A stretch of DNA of 8,374 nucleotides from Christensenella sp. UBA1224 (GTDB lineage Bacteria; Bacillota; Clostridia; Christensenellales; Aristaeellaceae). The notes under the pieces are model-generated. The model was not told where the DNA came from. It searched no databases and saw nothing but the letters and a program-made list of their open reading frames with translations. Positions 1 to 5,833 of this stretch are shown piece by piece. The stretch spans positions 1-8,374 of the forward strand of contig DBXA01000128.1 in NCBI GenBank assembly GCA_002309235.1, in the 5' to 3' direction. Both the position numbers and the translations under genes were made by a program. Positions within the stretch are counted from its first letter, which is position 1; each line of letters begins with the position of its first letter.

Positions 1-1037
1 TTGAAGTTGGCGAAGATGAAGGGCACGCCGTAGTCCTGGAGGGAGGTGCAGTAGCCGCCGCCGGCCTTGCCCTCCTTGGCCAGCACGTCCATGAGCTCAT
101 TGTCCAGCATCATGGAGAAGAACTCGCCCGTCTCCGGGGAGAGCTCGTTGTAGAATCTGCGCCCGTGGGCGAGGATATCGTCCGCCGTGCCCTGGGGCTT
201 TGCGTTGCCGGAGCGGAACATGAGCGCCGCGTCGGCAAAGCTCATGGGATAGGGGACGCCCAGCCGTGCAGCCTGATCCCTGTAGACCTTGTCGGCCAGG
301 GGCACCAGATACTTCACCACGGCTTCGCGGAATCTCTCCACATCCTCCTTGGTGTAGCAGTTGCGGCCCATGCGGTAATAACCGAGCTGTGTAAACCCAT
401 CGTAGCCAAGCTTCCTGCCCATGGAATCGCGCAGCTTCACAAGGTCGTCAAATATCCTGTCCAATTGGGCCTGGTTGTCCTTGTACCATTTGCCCTCTGC
501 CTGCCACGCGGCAAGACGACGCGCGTCATCCAGGTCCTCCTCAAAAGGCTCGAGCTGTGAAATGGTATATATGCCGCCTTCGAACGGGATCTGCGCGGAA
601 GCGATCAGATCGTCGTATTCGCTTACCAGCTCGTTCTCTTTCTGCATATCGGCTATGATCGCAGGAGAGAAGGTCTTCCGCTCGATCTCCGCGTTGATGA
701 ACATCAAATCACCATATTCTGCCTCAAAATCCTTGCGGAAGCGCGAATCAACCATAGCCTTGATCCATTCCTGCTCGTATTCCTCAGCCTCCGGCCCGAA
801 TTCATCCCAGAATTCCTTTTCCGCCGTATAGAATTCATCCCGTGTGTCGATGGACTGACGAATGTAAGCAAGGGATGCGGTCGTATCGACGATCTTTCCC
901 TTCTCCTCGTACTCCAGGAAGACCTTTTTAGCCTCCTCATAGCTCCCGGCGTTCTTCAGACGCTCTGTCAAAGCTTTTATATCCGCAATGACAGCCTGCG
1001 GATCAGGCCTTTTGTATGGCATCTCAGAAAACTTCAT
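1..1037 (-). CDS. M3-family oligoendopeptidase, N-terminal part (3' end outside window)
   Basis: Zinc-dependent peptidase of the thimet/PepF (M3) family, expected to cut short peptides in the cytoplasm. About 345 codons are visible without a stop, starting at ATG 1037 (MKFSEMPYKRPD). The protein has no signal peptide. Residues 1 to about 200 are the helical N-terminal lobe, with landmarks FEGGIYTISQLEPF, ARRLAAWQAEGKWY, and then RKLGYDGFTQLGYYRMGRN. The visible end reads GGGYCTSLQDYGVPFIFANF, which in this family comes shortly before the HExxH zinc site, so the catalytic residues lie beyond base 1. Relatives of this type are roughly 560 residues long. The start is fixed by AAAGGAG at 1045-1051, 7 bases upstream. 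The gene diverges from the L,D-transpeptidase. GC content is about 63% in bases 1-300 and nearer 50-55% from there to the start codon. Family assignment is firm; the peptide substrate is unknown. Confidence 0.9.
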   Translation of the reverse strand, partial: MKFSEMPYKRPDPQAVIADIKALTERLKNAGSYEEAKKVFLEYEEKGKIVDTTASLAYIRQSIDTRDEFYTAEKEFWDEFGPEAEEYEQEWIKAMVDSRFRKDFEAEYGDLMFINAEIERKTFSPAIIADMQKENELVSEYDDLIASAQIPFEGGIYTISQLEPFEEDLDDARRLAAWQAEGKWYKDNQAQLDRIFDDLVKLRDSMGRKLGYDGFTQLGYYRMGRNCYTKEDVERFREAVVKYLVPLADKVYRDQAARLGVPYPMSFADAALMFRSGNAKPQGTADDILAHGRRFYNELSPETGEFFSMMLDNELMDVLAKEGKAGGGYCTSLQDYGVPFIFANF

Positions 1038-1054
1038 TGTATAACTCCTTTCAG

Positions 1055-1112
1055 GCCGCCTTATCGGCGACTGATATATATTATTTGAGTGATACCGGGC
1101 AAACCCGATACC
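1055..1112 (-). other. Two hairpins in the M3 peptidase leader
   Basis: On the minus strand GGTATCGGG-TTTG-CCCGGTATC (1112-1091) can form a 9-pair stem with two G-U wobbles. The wobbles become A-C mismatches on the plus strand, so the fold favours the peptidase transcript. A second stem, GTCGCC-GATAA-GGCGGC (1071-1055), has 6 pairs including one wobble and ends a few bases before the ribosome site at 1051-1045. They may stabilise the mRNA 5' end or control ribosome access. The first also overlaps the predicted transcription start and could be an operator. Neither matches a riboswitch I recognise. Confidence 0.35.
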
Positions 1113-1113
1113 A

Positions 1114-1122
1114 ATCATATCA
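1114..1122 (-). promoter_or_regulatory. Extended -10 promoter for the M3 peptidase
   Basis: The minus strand reads TGA-TATGAT (TG at 1122-1121, -10 hexamer at 1119-1114), an extended -10 element. No good -35 box sits 16-18 bases upstream, which is tolerated with a TGn extension. Transcription would start near 1107, giving a leader of about 70 bases that contains two possible hairpins (1091-1112 and 1055-1071). A second overlapping TATGAT lies 5 bases upstream. Assigned by motif only. Confidence 0.45.
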
Positions 1123-1167
1123 TACATTTACCAAAATTTCTATATTCTGTGAAAACACAACCTGATG

Positions 1168-1176
1168 TGCTACAAT
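1168..1176 (+). promoter_or_regulatory. Extended -10 promoter for the L,D-transpeptidase
   Basis: The sequence TGC-TACAAT (TG at 1168-1169, -10 at 1171-1176) is an extended -10 element. The region 17 bases upstream (TGTGAA) is a poor -35. Transcription would start near 1183, leaving a short leader of about 24 bases before ATG 1207. A perfect TATAAT at 1187-1192 lies too close to the ribosome site to be this gene's -10. Confidence 0.45.
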
Positions 1177-1206
1177 AAGGACAGTTTATAATTGCTGAGG
1201 TGCTTT

Positions 1207-2361
1207 ATGCTTACCAAATCAAAAATCCTGACGGCTTGCGTTTCTTCTCTTCTGATACTGCTGCTGATCGTGCCCGCTGCTTATGCGGAGCAGGTCTTCA
1301 ACGGTGAATGGATCTGCGATAACGAATGCACGCTCTACAGCGGTATGGATTACAGACCGGATACATCCCCTATCGCCAGAAGGAACAGCGGCAAGCTGGA
1401 GCATTATATCAGCGATGGATCCGTCATCACGAGAAACGGCAGAACGCTGCACGCCGAAACGGTAGACGAAGAAAAGATTATCTATTATACCGCTGTTTGC
1501 GGCTCTCAGAGTCTATGTTGGAAGATCCGGGTACTGCCGACTGTGGAGTATTTCGATATACAGATAAACGGGCAGGATTTTTACGGAAACGCGATACTGA
1601 TCGACAAGGATCAGATCGGAACGTCCTTTGACCTGACCGCATACGCAAGACCGGATGCATCGCAGGCCTCCTGCGTCTGGTCATCCAATAACGACAGGAT
1701 CCTCGCCATCACAGGCGATGGGAGGGCAGCGATACAAGGCAAGGGCGAATGTATCCTTTCGGTCCGCGCATCAGACGGGCACCTTCAGAAGCTGAGATGC
1801 GTAGTAGGTGATGTATCAGACCTAAAGTACTTCCTGGAGATAGATAAAACAAATCAGGTGGTACGGGTGTTCACAAAGGATACAAACGGCATCTATTCCA
1901 TACTCGTACGCAGGATGATCTGCTCATCCGGGAACAACAGGCACATTCTGACTGACGGCATCTATAGGGTCCCGGGGCCCCGCAGAAGGTGGATGGGCAC
2001 AGTCCTCCCCGGCATCTATGTGCAATACGGCACCCAACTGTGGGAAGGGGTATACTTTCATTCCATACCGTATACGAAAAACGGGAATGGCGCCGCCATG
2101 GAAACAAAGGAATATAAGGGCCTGGGCAGCAACATATCGGACGGCTGCATAAGGCTGCTGTGCGCGGACTGCAAATGGATATACGAAAATATAACCGCAG
2201 GAACCTACACGGCCTGCACCCGCGGAGACAGGAAAGAGAGCGAATACGGCAGCGTAACGCTTCCGGAATTGTCCGTCTCAGAGTATCTGACCTGGGATCC
2301 CACAGACGATGATCCGGAGAATCCCTATTATGATCCGACGTATACATCGCTTGTGCAATAA
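1207..2361 (+). CDS. Secreted L,D-transpeptidase (YkuD) with bacterial Ig-like domain
   Basis: Predicted to act outside the membrane on peptidoglycan, forming 3-3 peptide cross-links or attaching proteins to stem peptides. The 384-residue protein begins with a signal peptide (about 1-27, hydrophobic core SSLLILLLIVPAA, likely cut after AYA). A Cys-rich spacer follows to about 113. A Big2-like Ig domain spans about 115-199, with the typical VWSSNNDRILAI and later AAIQGKGECILSV strands. The YkuD domain spans about 207-338, with FHSIPY (H285) and the nucleophile motif SDGCIR (C314, R316). The usual SHGC histidine is Asp here, a variant I believe is common in clostridial members. An acidic, Pro/Tyr-rich tail ends the protein. 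ATG 1207 is preferred because GAGG at 1197-1200 is 6 bases upstream; a TTG at 1192 would add five residues. No clear terminator follows. Confidence 0.9.
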   Translation: MLTKSKILTACVSSLLILLLIVPAAYAEQVFNGEWICDNECTLYSGMDYRPDTSPIARRNSGKLEHYISDGSVITRNGRTLHAETVDEEKIIYYTAVCGSQSLCWKIRVLPTVEYFDIQINGQDFYGNAILIDKDQIGTSFDLTAYARPDASQASCVWSSNNDRILAITGDGRAAIQGKGECILSVRASDGHLQKLRCVVGDVSDLKYFLEIDKTNQVVRVFTKDTNGIYSILVRRMICSSGNNRHILTDGIYRVPGPRRRWMGTVLPGIYVQYGTQLWEGVYFHSIPYTKNGNGAAMETKEYKGLGSNISDGCIRLLCADCKWIYENITAGTYTACTRGDRKESEYGSVTLPELSVSEYLTWDPTDDDPENPYYDPTYTSLVQ

Positions 2362-2688
2362 AACGGTATAAGATCGGCAGCTTCCGGGAGCACAATGTAC
2401 CTGACGATCCGGTATGCTTGAGCGCTGCCACCGCTGCCGCATAAGACTGCCATATTTTCATATATCTTCACTTTGCCGGGAATGCGCCGCTGTCTGCGCA
2501 GCAAGATCAGGTTGATCATCATTCCGCTTTTTCACAGAAGCTGCCATACGCGCAGTCCGAATCTCAGCAGCATCATCGTATTTTTATTCCGCAAACTGCA
2601 TGCTGTACTTTCTTTCCAGTGTCTTGTATTGACGCTTCATTTGTTATATATTGTTATGTGAGGAACAGCAAAAAAGGAGGATATCAGG
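2362..2688. other. 327-base spacer without a credible gene
   Basis: This stretch holds the 3' end region of the transpeptidase transcript and the promoter of the next gene. CGGCAGC (2375-2381) and GCTGCCG (2433-2439) could pair across a 51-base loop, but no T run follows, so it is not a convincing terminator. Short dyads TGCGC/GCGCA and GATCA/TGATC occur near 2485-2520. Two overlapping open frames of about 62-64 codons on opposite strands lack recognisable domains and good ribosome sites. No RNA gene was recognised. Confidence 0.5.
2629..2657 (+). promoter_or_regulatory. Promoter of the TIM-barrel isomerase gene
   Basis: TTGACG (2629-2634, five of six to the -35 consensus) is followed, after exactly 17 bases, by TGTTAT (2652-2657, four of six to the -10). 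Start of transcription would be near 2664, leaving a leader of about 25 bases that contains the strong ribosome site AAAGGAGG (2673-2680), 8 bases before ATG 2689. No operator is evident. Confidence 0.5.
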
Positions 2689-3480
2689 ATGAAGCTGAGC
2701 TATTCGACATTGGGATGCGTCGATTATGATCTGGACCGGGCGCTGAAGGTCGTAAAGGATTTCGGGCTCGACGGTATAGAGCTGCGCGGATTGAGCGGCC
2801 ATGTACCGAATGCGGAGATACCGGAATTCAGCGAGGACAGGATCGACGAGACGTCAAGGAAGATCAACGCGGTCACCTTTCCCATCGTGCTCGATACATC
2901 CATCTTCTGCGATAAAATGGAAGAGACAGACGAGGCGCTGAATGAATTCCGCAATGATCTGCGCATCGCCGCCGCGATCGGCGCGCCGTACCTGCGCATT
3001 TTCGGCAACGATCTGAAGGACCCGGAGGACGACGCGGAATACGCGCATATCGCCTATGAGATACGGGAGATGTGCCGCCTCGCCGCCCCGGTGGGCAAGA
3101 CGGTGCTCCTGGAAACGCACGGGGATATCGACCGCATCGAGAGACTTGCCAGGATCCTGGACAGGGTCGGCGATGAACCGGGCTTCGGCATATTATGGGA
3201 TATCTCTCATTCCGATATGTTCTACGGGGATGATTGGCAGCCCTTCTACCAATATATCAAGCCTTTTATCCGCCATCTGCATGTGAAGGATCATATCCGG
3301 GAGGACGAGATACTCGTATCCCAGGGAAAAGGTGAGATACCGGCAAGGAAGATCGCGGAAAAGCTTCTTTCAGACGGTTATGACGGGTACTTCTCCCTGG
3401 AATGGGAGCGCAAATGGCATCCGGAGCTCGGCCCGATTGAGGAGGCTATTGCGGATTTTCTGAAGGTTATGAAGGGATAA
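2689..3480 (+). CDS. Sugar phosphate isomerase/epimerase-like TIM barrel
   Basis: Cytoplasmic protein of the xylose isomerase-like / AP endonuclease 2 TIM-barrel family, whose members use divalent metals to isomerise or epimerise sugars, keto-sugars or inositols. It is 263 residues, the usual length. It opens with MKLSYSTLGC and FGLDGIELR, the first two barrel strands. Probable metal and catalytic residues are E142 (LLETHGD), D171 and H174 (ILWDISHSD), H196/H198 with D201 (RHLHVKDH), and E238 (FSLEWE), in the family's expected order. The start is set by AAAGGAGG 8 bases upstream. The gene appears monocistronic, with its own promoter and a hairpin terminator, so context gives no clue to substrate. 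The family is clear; the exact reaction (inosose, tagatose, hydroxypyruvate or other) cannot be read from sequence. Confidence 0.88.
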   Translation: MKLSYSTLGCVDYDLDRALKVVKDFGLDGIELRGLSGHVPNAEIPEFSEDRIDETSRKINAVTFPIVLDTSIFCDKMEETDEALNEFRNDLRIAAAIGAPYLRIFGNDLKDPEDDAEYAHIAYEIREMCRLAAPVGKTVLLETHGDIDRIERLARILDRVGDEPGFGILWDISHSDMFYGDDWQPFYQYIKPFIRHLHVKDHIREDEILVSQGKGEIPARKIAEKLLSDGYDGYFSLEWERKWHPELGPIEEAIADFLKVMKG

Positions 3481-3547
3481 ATATAATCAAGTTGCAGCAA
3501 AAACATGAATCAAAACGCTTCAATAATGATCAACTTCACGGAAACCG

Positions 3548-3587
3548 AAAAGGCTGCCGAATGCTGTATGCATGCCGGCAGCTTTTT
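3548..3587. terminator. Bidirectional intrinsic terminator between convergent genes
   Basis: GCTGCCG (3553-3559) pairs with CGGCAGC (3576-3582). The stem continues outward through a G-T wobble and four A-T pairs, with a 16-base loop that may itself fold. TTTTT follows at 3583-3587 on the plus strand, and AAAA at 3548-3551 provides a T tract on the minus strand. It lies 67 bases after the plus-strand stop (3480) and about 20 bases after the minus-strand stop (3608), so it can serve both genes. Confidence 0.85.
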
Positions 3588-3607
3588 ATATCGAAAAACG
3601 TTAATCT

Positions 3608-4768
3608 CTATGGGTTTACGATAAAGCCATGTTCCTGCGCCCATGTTGCAGCATAGCTCCCTGCCGGAGCGATGATCACGATATCACTGCCTTCAAAGGC
3701 GTCATCCGCTATACTCTTTACAGTCGCCGGGATCGATATGGCGTCTACATCCGTCAGCCCTGCGAATGCCTGGCTTTCGATAGCTGTAAGATCCGCAGGA
3801 AGAATGAGGATCCCGGAAGGCTCAGAAGGTCCATAATGGATTATCGCCATGGTAAGGCAATCGTTATCGTTTTCGATCCGGATCTCTGACCACTGTTCCT
3901 GTGTTCCAGCATAGGTTACATCCGTCAAACCGCTGCAGCCAAGAAAGCTGCACTCCCCGATCTCTTTGACGCTGGCAGGGATCGCTACACTGGACAAGGC
4001 TGTGCAGTTCTTGAAAGCTCCATATGGTATGACTGTTACGCCTTCCGGAATCGTCATGCTCAGCAAACTATTGCAGCCCTCGAAGGCTATTTCCCTGATT
4101 TCTGAGACACTGCCTGGGATTATCACGTTCAGAAGGCTTGCGCACTTTTCAAAGAGGCCATCGCTTATGGCAGTCAGCCCGGATGGAAGCTTCACGCTTG
4201 CAAGAGCGCTGCAATCGGCAAAAGCATACTTTTCTATGGTTGAAACAGTATCTGGCAGATCAATAGCAGTCAATGCCGTACAGCCCTTGAATGCGGACTC
4301 TCCGATGCTGGCTGTATCAGCGGAAAGCGTAATATCCGAAAGGCCTGTGCAGCCTTTGAACGCATAAGGGCCTATATCGGTAAGGCTGTCGGGAAGTGTC
4401 ATGGCCGTAAGAGCGGTACAGCCTTCGAACGCAGATTCGCTGATGAAAGTCAATGTGCTGGGAAGAGTCACATTTACAAGAAACGTACAATTACGGAAGG
4501 CGAATCTGCCTATGGAAGTCACGCCCTCCCCGATCACGACCGTACTGAAATCCCCGCCCCATTCAGGCGGTTCCCATTTGTAATCATACATCGCACCTGT
4601 CCCGCTGATCCTAAGGATACTATGATCATCATCTTCCCAATACCAGGTTAAACTCTCTCCACATGCACCAGGATCATCCGCATACACCGGCGCACAGCAC
4701 AAGAACACCAAAACCAGCGCAGCAACCGTCATAAACAAATATAACCTCAAAGCCGAAACCTTTTTCAC
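3608..4768 (-). CDS. Secreted BspA-type leucine-rich-repeat protein
   Basis: Extracellular protein of the BspA/LRR_5 family; members often bind host or bacterial surface proteins, but no partner can be named. It is 386 residues. A signal peptide spans 1 to about 30 (core LFMTVAALVLVFLCC, likely cut after VYA). A cap region with CGESLTWYW and ISGTGAMYDY is seen in clostridial family members. Nine repeats follow in perfect 23-residue phase, with the repeat Phe at 91, 114, 137, 160, 183, 206, 229, 252 and 275 (pattern AFxxCxxLxxVxLPxxLxxI). A GTQEQWSEI...IHY insert and two further repeats lie between 290 and 360. There is no sortase motif or C-terminal anchor, so release or non-covalent attachment is likely. 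The start is GTG 4768, chosen because GGGAGG (4776-4781) lies 7 bases upstream; an in-frame TTG at 4783 would place that site inside the gene. Confidence 0.88.
   Translation of the reverse strand: MKKVSALRLYLFMTVAALVLVFLCCAPVYADDPGACGESLTWYWEDDDHSILRISGTGAMYDYKWEPPEWGGDFSTVVIGEGVTSIGRFAFRNCTFLVNVTLPSTLTFISESAFEGCTALTAMTLPDSLTDIGPYAFKGCTGLSDITLSADTASIGESAFKGCTALTAIDLPDTVSTIEKYAFADCSALASVKLPSGLTAISDGLFEKCASLLNVIIPGSVSEIREIAFEGCNSLLSMTIPEGVTVIPYGAFKNCTALSSVAIPASVKEIGECSFLGCSGLTDVTYAGTQEQWSEIRIENDNDCLTMAIIHYGPSEPSGILILPADLTAIESQAFAGLTDVDAISIPATVKSIADDAFEGSDIVIIAPAGSYAATWAQEHGFIVNP
3917..4525 (-). repeat. Degenerate 69-base tandem repeats encoding the LRR array
   Basis: Nine consecutive 23-codon units of the BspA-type protein give a degenerate 69-base periodicity. 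The most conserved part of each unit encodes AFxxC-ALxx. Unit length is exactly constant, but the nucleotide copies have diverged widely, so this is an old array and not a recent expansion. Confidence 0.8.
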
Positions 4769-4818
4769 CGGGATGCCTCCCAACTCAAACCTTACCGTCC
4801 AAATAACCCGACACAGAA

Positions 4819-4847
4819 ATTATAAAACCATTTTCCTGCATATGCAA
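4819..4847 (-). promoter_or_regulatory. Promoter of the LRR protein gene, overlapping a palindrome
   Basis: The minus strand carries a perfect TATAAT (4824-4819), with TTGCAT (4847-4842) 17 bases upstream as a weak -35 (three of six). Transcription would start near 4812, giving a leader of about 44 bases. The -35 overlaps the perfect 10-base palindrome TGCATATGCA (4837-4846), which could be a regulator site or chance. Confidence 0.5.
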
Positions 4848-4875
4848 GCAAAGCAGGCATGTTGCCTAGCTCAAT

Positions 4876-4897
4876 AAAAATGCCTTTTCAAAAGACA
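4876..4897 (-). terminator. Weak intrinsic terminator at the end of the kinase-to-Gx operon
   Basis: On the minus strand TGTCTTT-TGA-AAAGGCA (4897-4881) forms a 7-pair stem with one wobble and is followed directly by TTTTT (4880-4876). It lies about 25 bases after the Gx-transporter stop codon and before the LRR gene promoter. The stem is AT-rich, so termination may be incomplete. Confidence 0.5.
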
Positions 4898-4921
4898 GCC
4901 AAGTTTCAAAAAGCAAGCCTA

Positions 4922-5437
4922 TCATCTGAAGATAAAACGTCCTGTCAGCCTCTTTACCACGGCCTGGCAGGCAAAACCTGTGAAAAGGCCCGAGATGACA
5001 GCGGATACCATGAGGATCGGGAGATAATACACTATATAAACCGTGCCCGTGACCAGCGTTGCCGCCAATATCTGGCCGATATTGTGCGCTGCCGCGCCGA
5101 GTATGCCCAATATGAAGATCTGGTCCCGTCTGAAGAGCTTATAGAGCAGCACCGTGACAAGATAACAGGCGCAGCCGCCCGAAAGGCTGTAGATCAACGC
5201 GGAAAACTGCCCTGTCAGCGTACAGCCCAAAAGCACTCTTACAAGCATGATCATCACCGCGTCCACAGGGCCTAACAGGAATACAGCCGCAAGCGTAATG
5301 ATATTCGCAAGACCAAGCTTCACGCCGGGGATCGCTGTCAGAGGGGGCAGCTGAAGCTCTACTGTAAAAATGATGAGGGCGACTGCCGTGAGGAGCGCGT
5401 CAAAGACAAGTCTTTTTGTTCCGAACCGCGTCTTTAT
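4922..5437 (-). CDS. Gx transporter / HepS1-like membrane protein (EetB-like), probable ATA start
   Basis: Integral membrane protein of the family named heptaprenyl diphosphate synthase component I or Gx transporter. It resembles the small EetB-type membrane proteins of flavin-based electron transfer loci. Read from ATA 5437 it has 171 residues: a basic start, a first helix (ALLTAVALIIFTVEL), the conserved PPLTAIPGVKLGLANIITL, and then further hydrophobic segments including VRVLLGCTLTGQFSALIY and AAAHNIGQILAA. The first standard start codon in frame, GTG 5323, would remove the first helix and half the conserved motif. AGGGAGG (5452-5446) sits 8 bases before ATA 5437. An ATG at 5444 lies only one base after that site and reaches a stop after 14 codons; removing one A from the A5 run at 5417-5413 would join it to this frame. 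The gene follows the NusG-II gene in the same frame, separated by its TGA. Family certain; start uncertain. Confidence 0.75.
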   Translation of the reverse strand: MKTRFGTKRLVFDALLTAVALIIFTVELQLPPLTAIPGVKLGLANIITLAAVFLLGPVDAVMIMLVRVLLGCTLTGQFSALIYSLSGGCACYLVTVLLYKLFRRDQIFILGILGAAAHNIGQILAATLVTGTVYIVYYLPILMVSAVISGLFTGFACQAVVKRLTGRFIFR

Positions 5438-5445
5438 ACCGCATG

Positions 5446-5452
5446 CCTCCCT
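5446..5452 (-). promoter_or_regulatory. Ribosome binding site deciding the Gx-transporter start
   Basis: AGGGAGG directly follows the TGA (5455-5453) of the NusG-II gene. The spacing is ideal (8 bases) for ATA 5437 and far too short (1 base) for ATG 5444. It is the only strong site near the 5' end of this open frame. Confidence 0.65.
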
Positions 5453-5833
5453 TCAGTGCGAGACCGAATCGATTCCGGATGCGGGTGCCTTTTCTACCCG
5501 GATGGTCATCCTGGCCGGCAGGCATATGATCGGCATGGCCGAATCGCTGATCCAGCCCGTATGCACGCATACCTGATCAGGACACTCGGCTTGTGCTACG
5601 CACACCCTGCCGCTTTCAAAGCGGACCGTATCGGTTATCTCGTTTTTCCCTGTGATATGGACCTCTATGGGTTCCGTTATCCCATTGAGCCTTACGGAAT
5701 AAACGCATACCCCATCCACATAGACATTCGCGGTATCCGCGCCTGTTTTTGCGGTAATGAGCCATATCGACAGCGCCAGGCATACGATGAACAGGATGCC
5801 TATCCCGATCAGCCACTTTCTGGTCTCAATCAC
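5453..5833 (-). CDS. Membrane-anchored NusG domain II protein (EetA-like)
   Basis: Small protein of 126 residues with one N-terminal membrane segment (about 7-27, WLIGIGILFIVCLALSIWL) and an extracytoplasmic NusG domain II from about 35 to 115. Family marks are the DG strand (YVDGVCVY), then ECPDQVCVHTG (C84, C89) and ICLPARM (C104), the usual Cys pattern that could bind a cofactor or form a disulfide. It lacks any other NusG part and is not a transcription factor. Such proteins are found beside ApbE and Gx-transporter genes and correspond to EetA of the Listeria extracellular electron transfer locus; their exact role is not settled. The GTG start at 5833 lies 8 bases inside the end of apbE, and an in-frame TGA just upstream rules out an earlier start, so translation is probably coupled to apbE. 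Confidence 0.82.
   Translation of the reverse strand: MIETRKWLIGIGILFIVCLALSIWLITAKTGADTANVYVDGVCVYSVRLNGITEPIEVHITGKNEITDTVRFESGRVCVAQAECPDQVCVHTGWISDSAMPIICLPARMTIRVEKAPASGIDSVSH

Noticed and set aside
165..831. Plus-strand open frames opposite the M3 peptidase
   Set aside because: The minus strand encodes a continuous, recognisable peptidase through the whole interval; the plus frames have no domain.
1187..1192. Perfect TATAAT upstream of the transpeptidase
   Set aside because: Transcription would start around 1199, inside the ribosome binding site; the extended -10 at 1168-1176 fits better.
2328..2661. Two small open frames (64 codons minus, 62 codons plus) in the spacer after the transpeptidase gene
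   Set aside because: Neither has a recognisable domain or convincing ribosome site, and the plus frame runs across the promoter of the next gene.
3917..4525. Regular repeats that might suggest a CRISPR-like array
   Set aside because: Unit length is 69 bases with diverged copies in a continuous coding frame, and there are no unique spacers between identical repeats.
3966..4583. Plus-strand open frames opposite the LRR gene, with repeated VQPLNA/VQPSNA-like segments
   Set aside because: They are the antisense image of the 69-base LRR units; the repeats come from AFxxCTAL codons on the minus strand, and there is no signal peptide or domain.
4859..5275. 138-codon plus-strand frame opposite the Gx-transporter gene
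   Set aside because: Charged, low-complexity translation with no family match, while the minus strand encodes clear membrane helices and a conserved motif.
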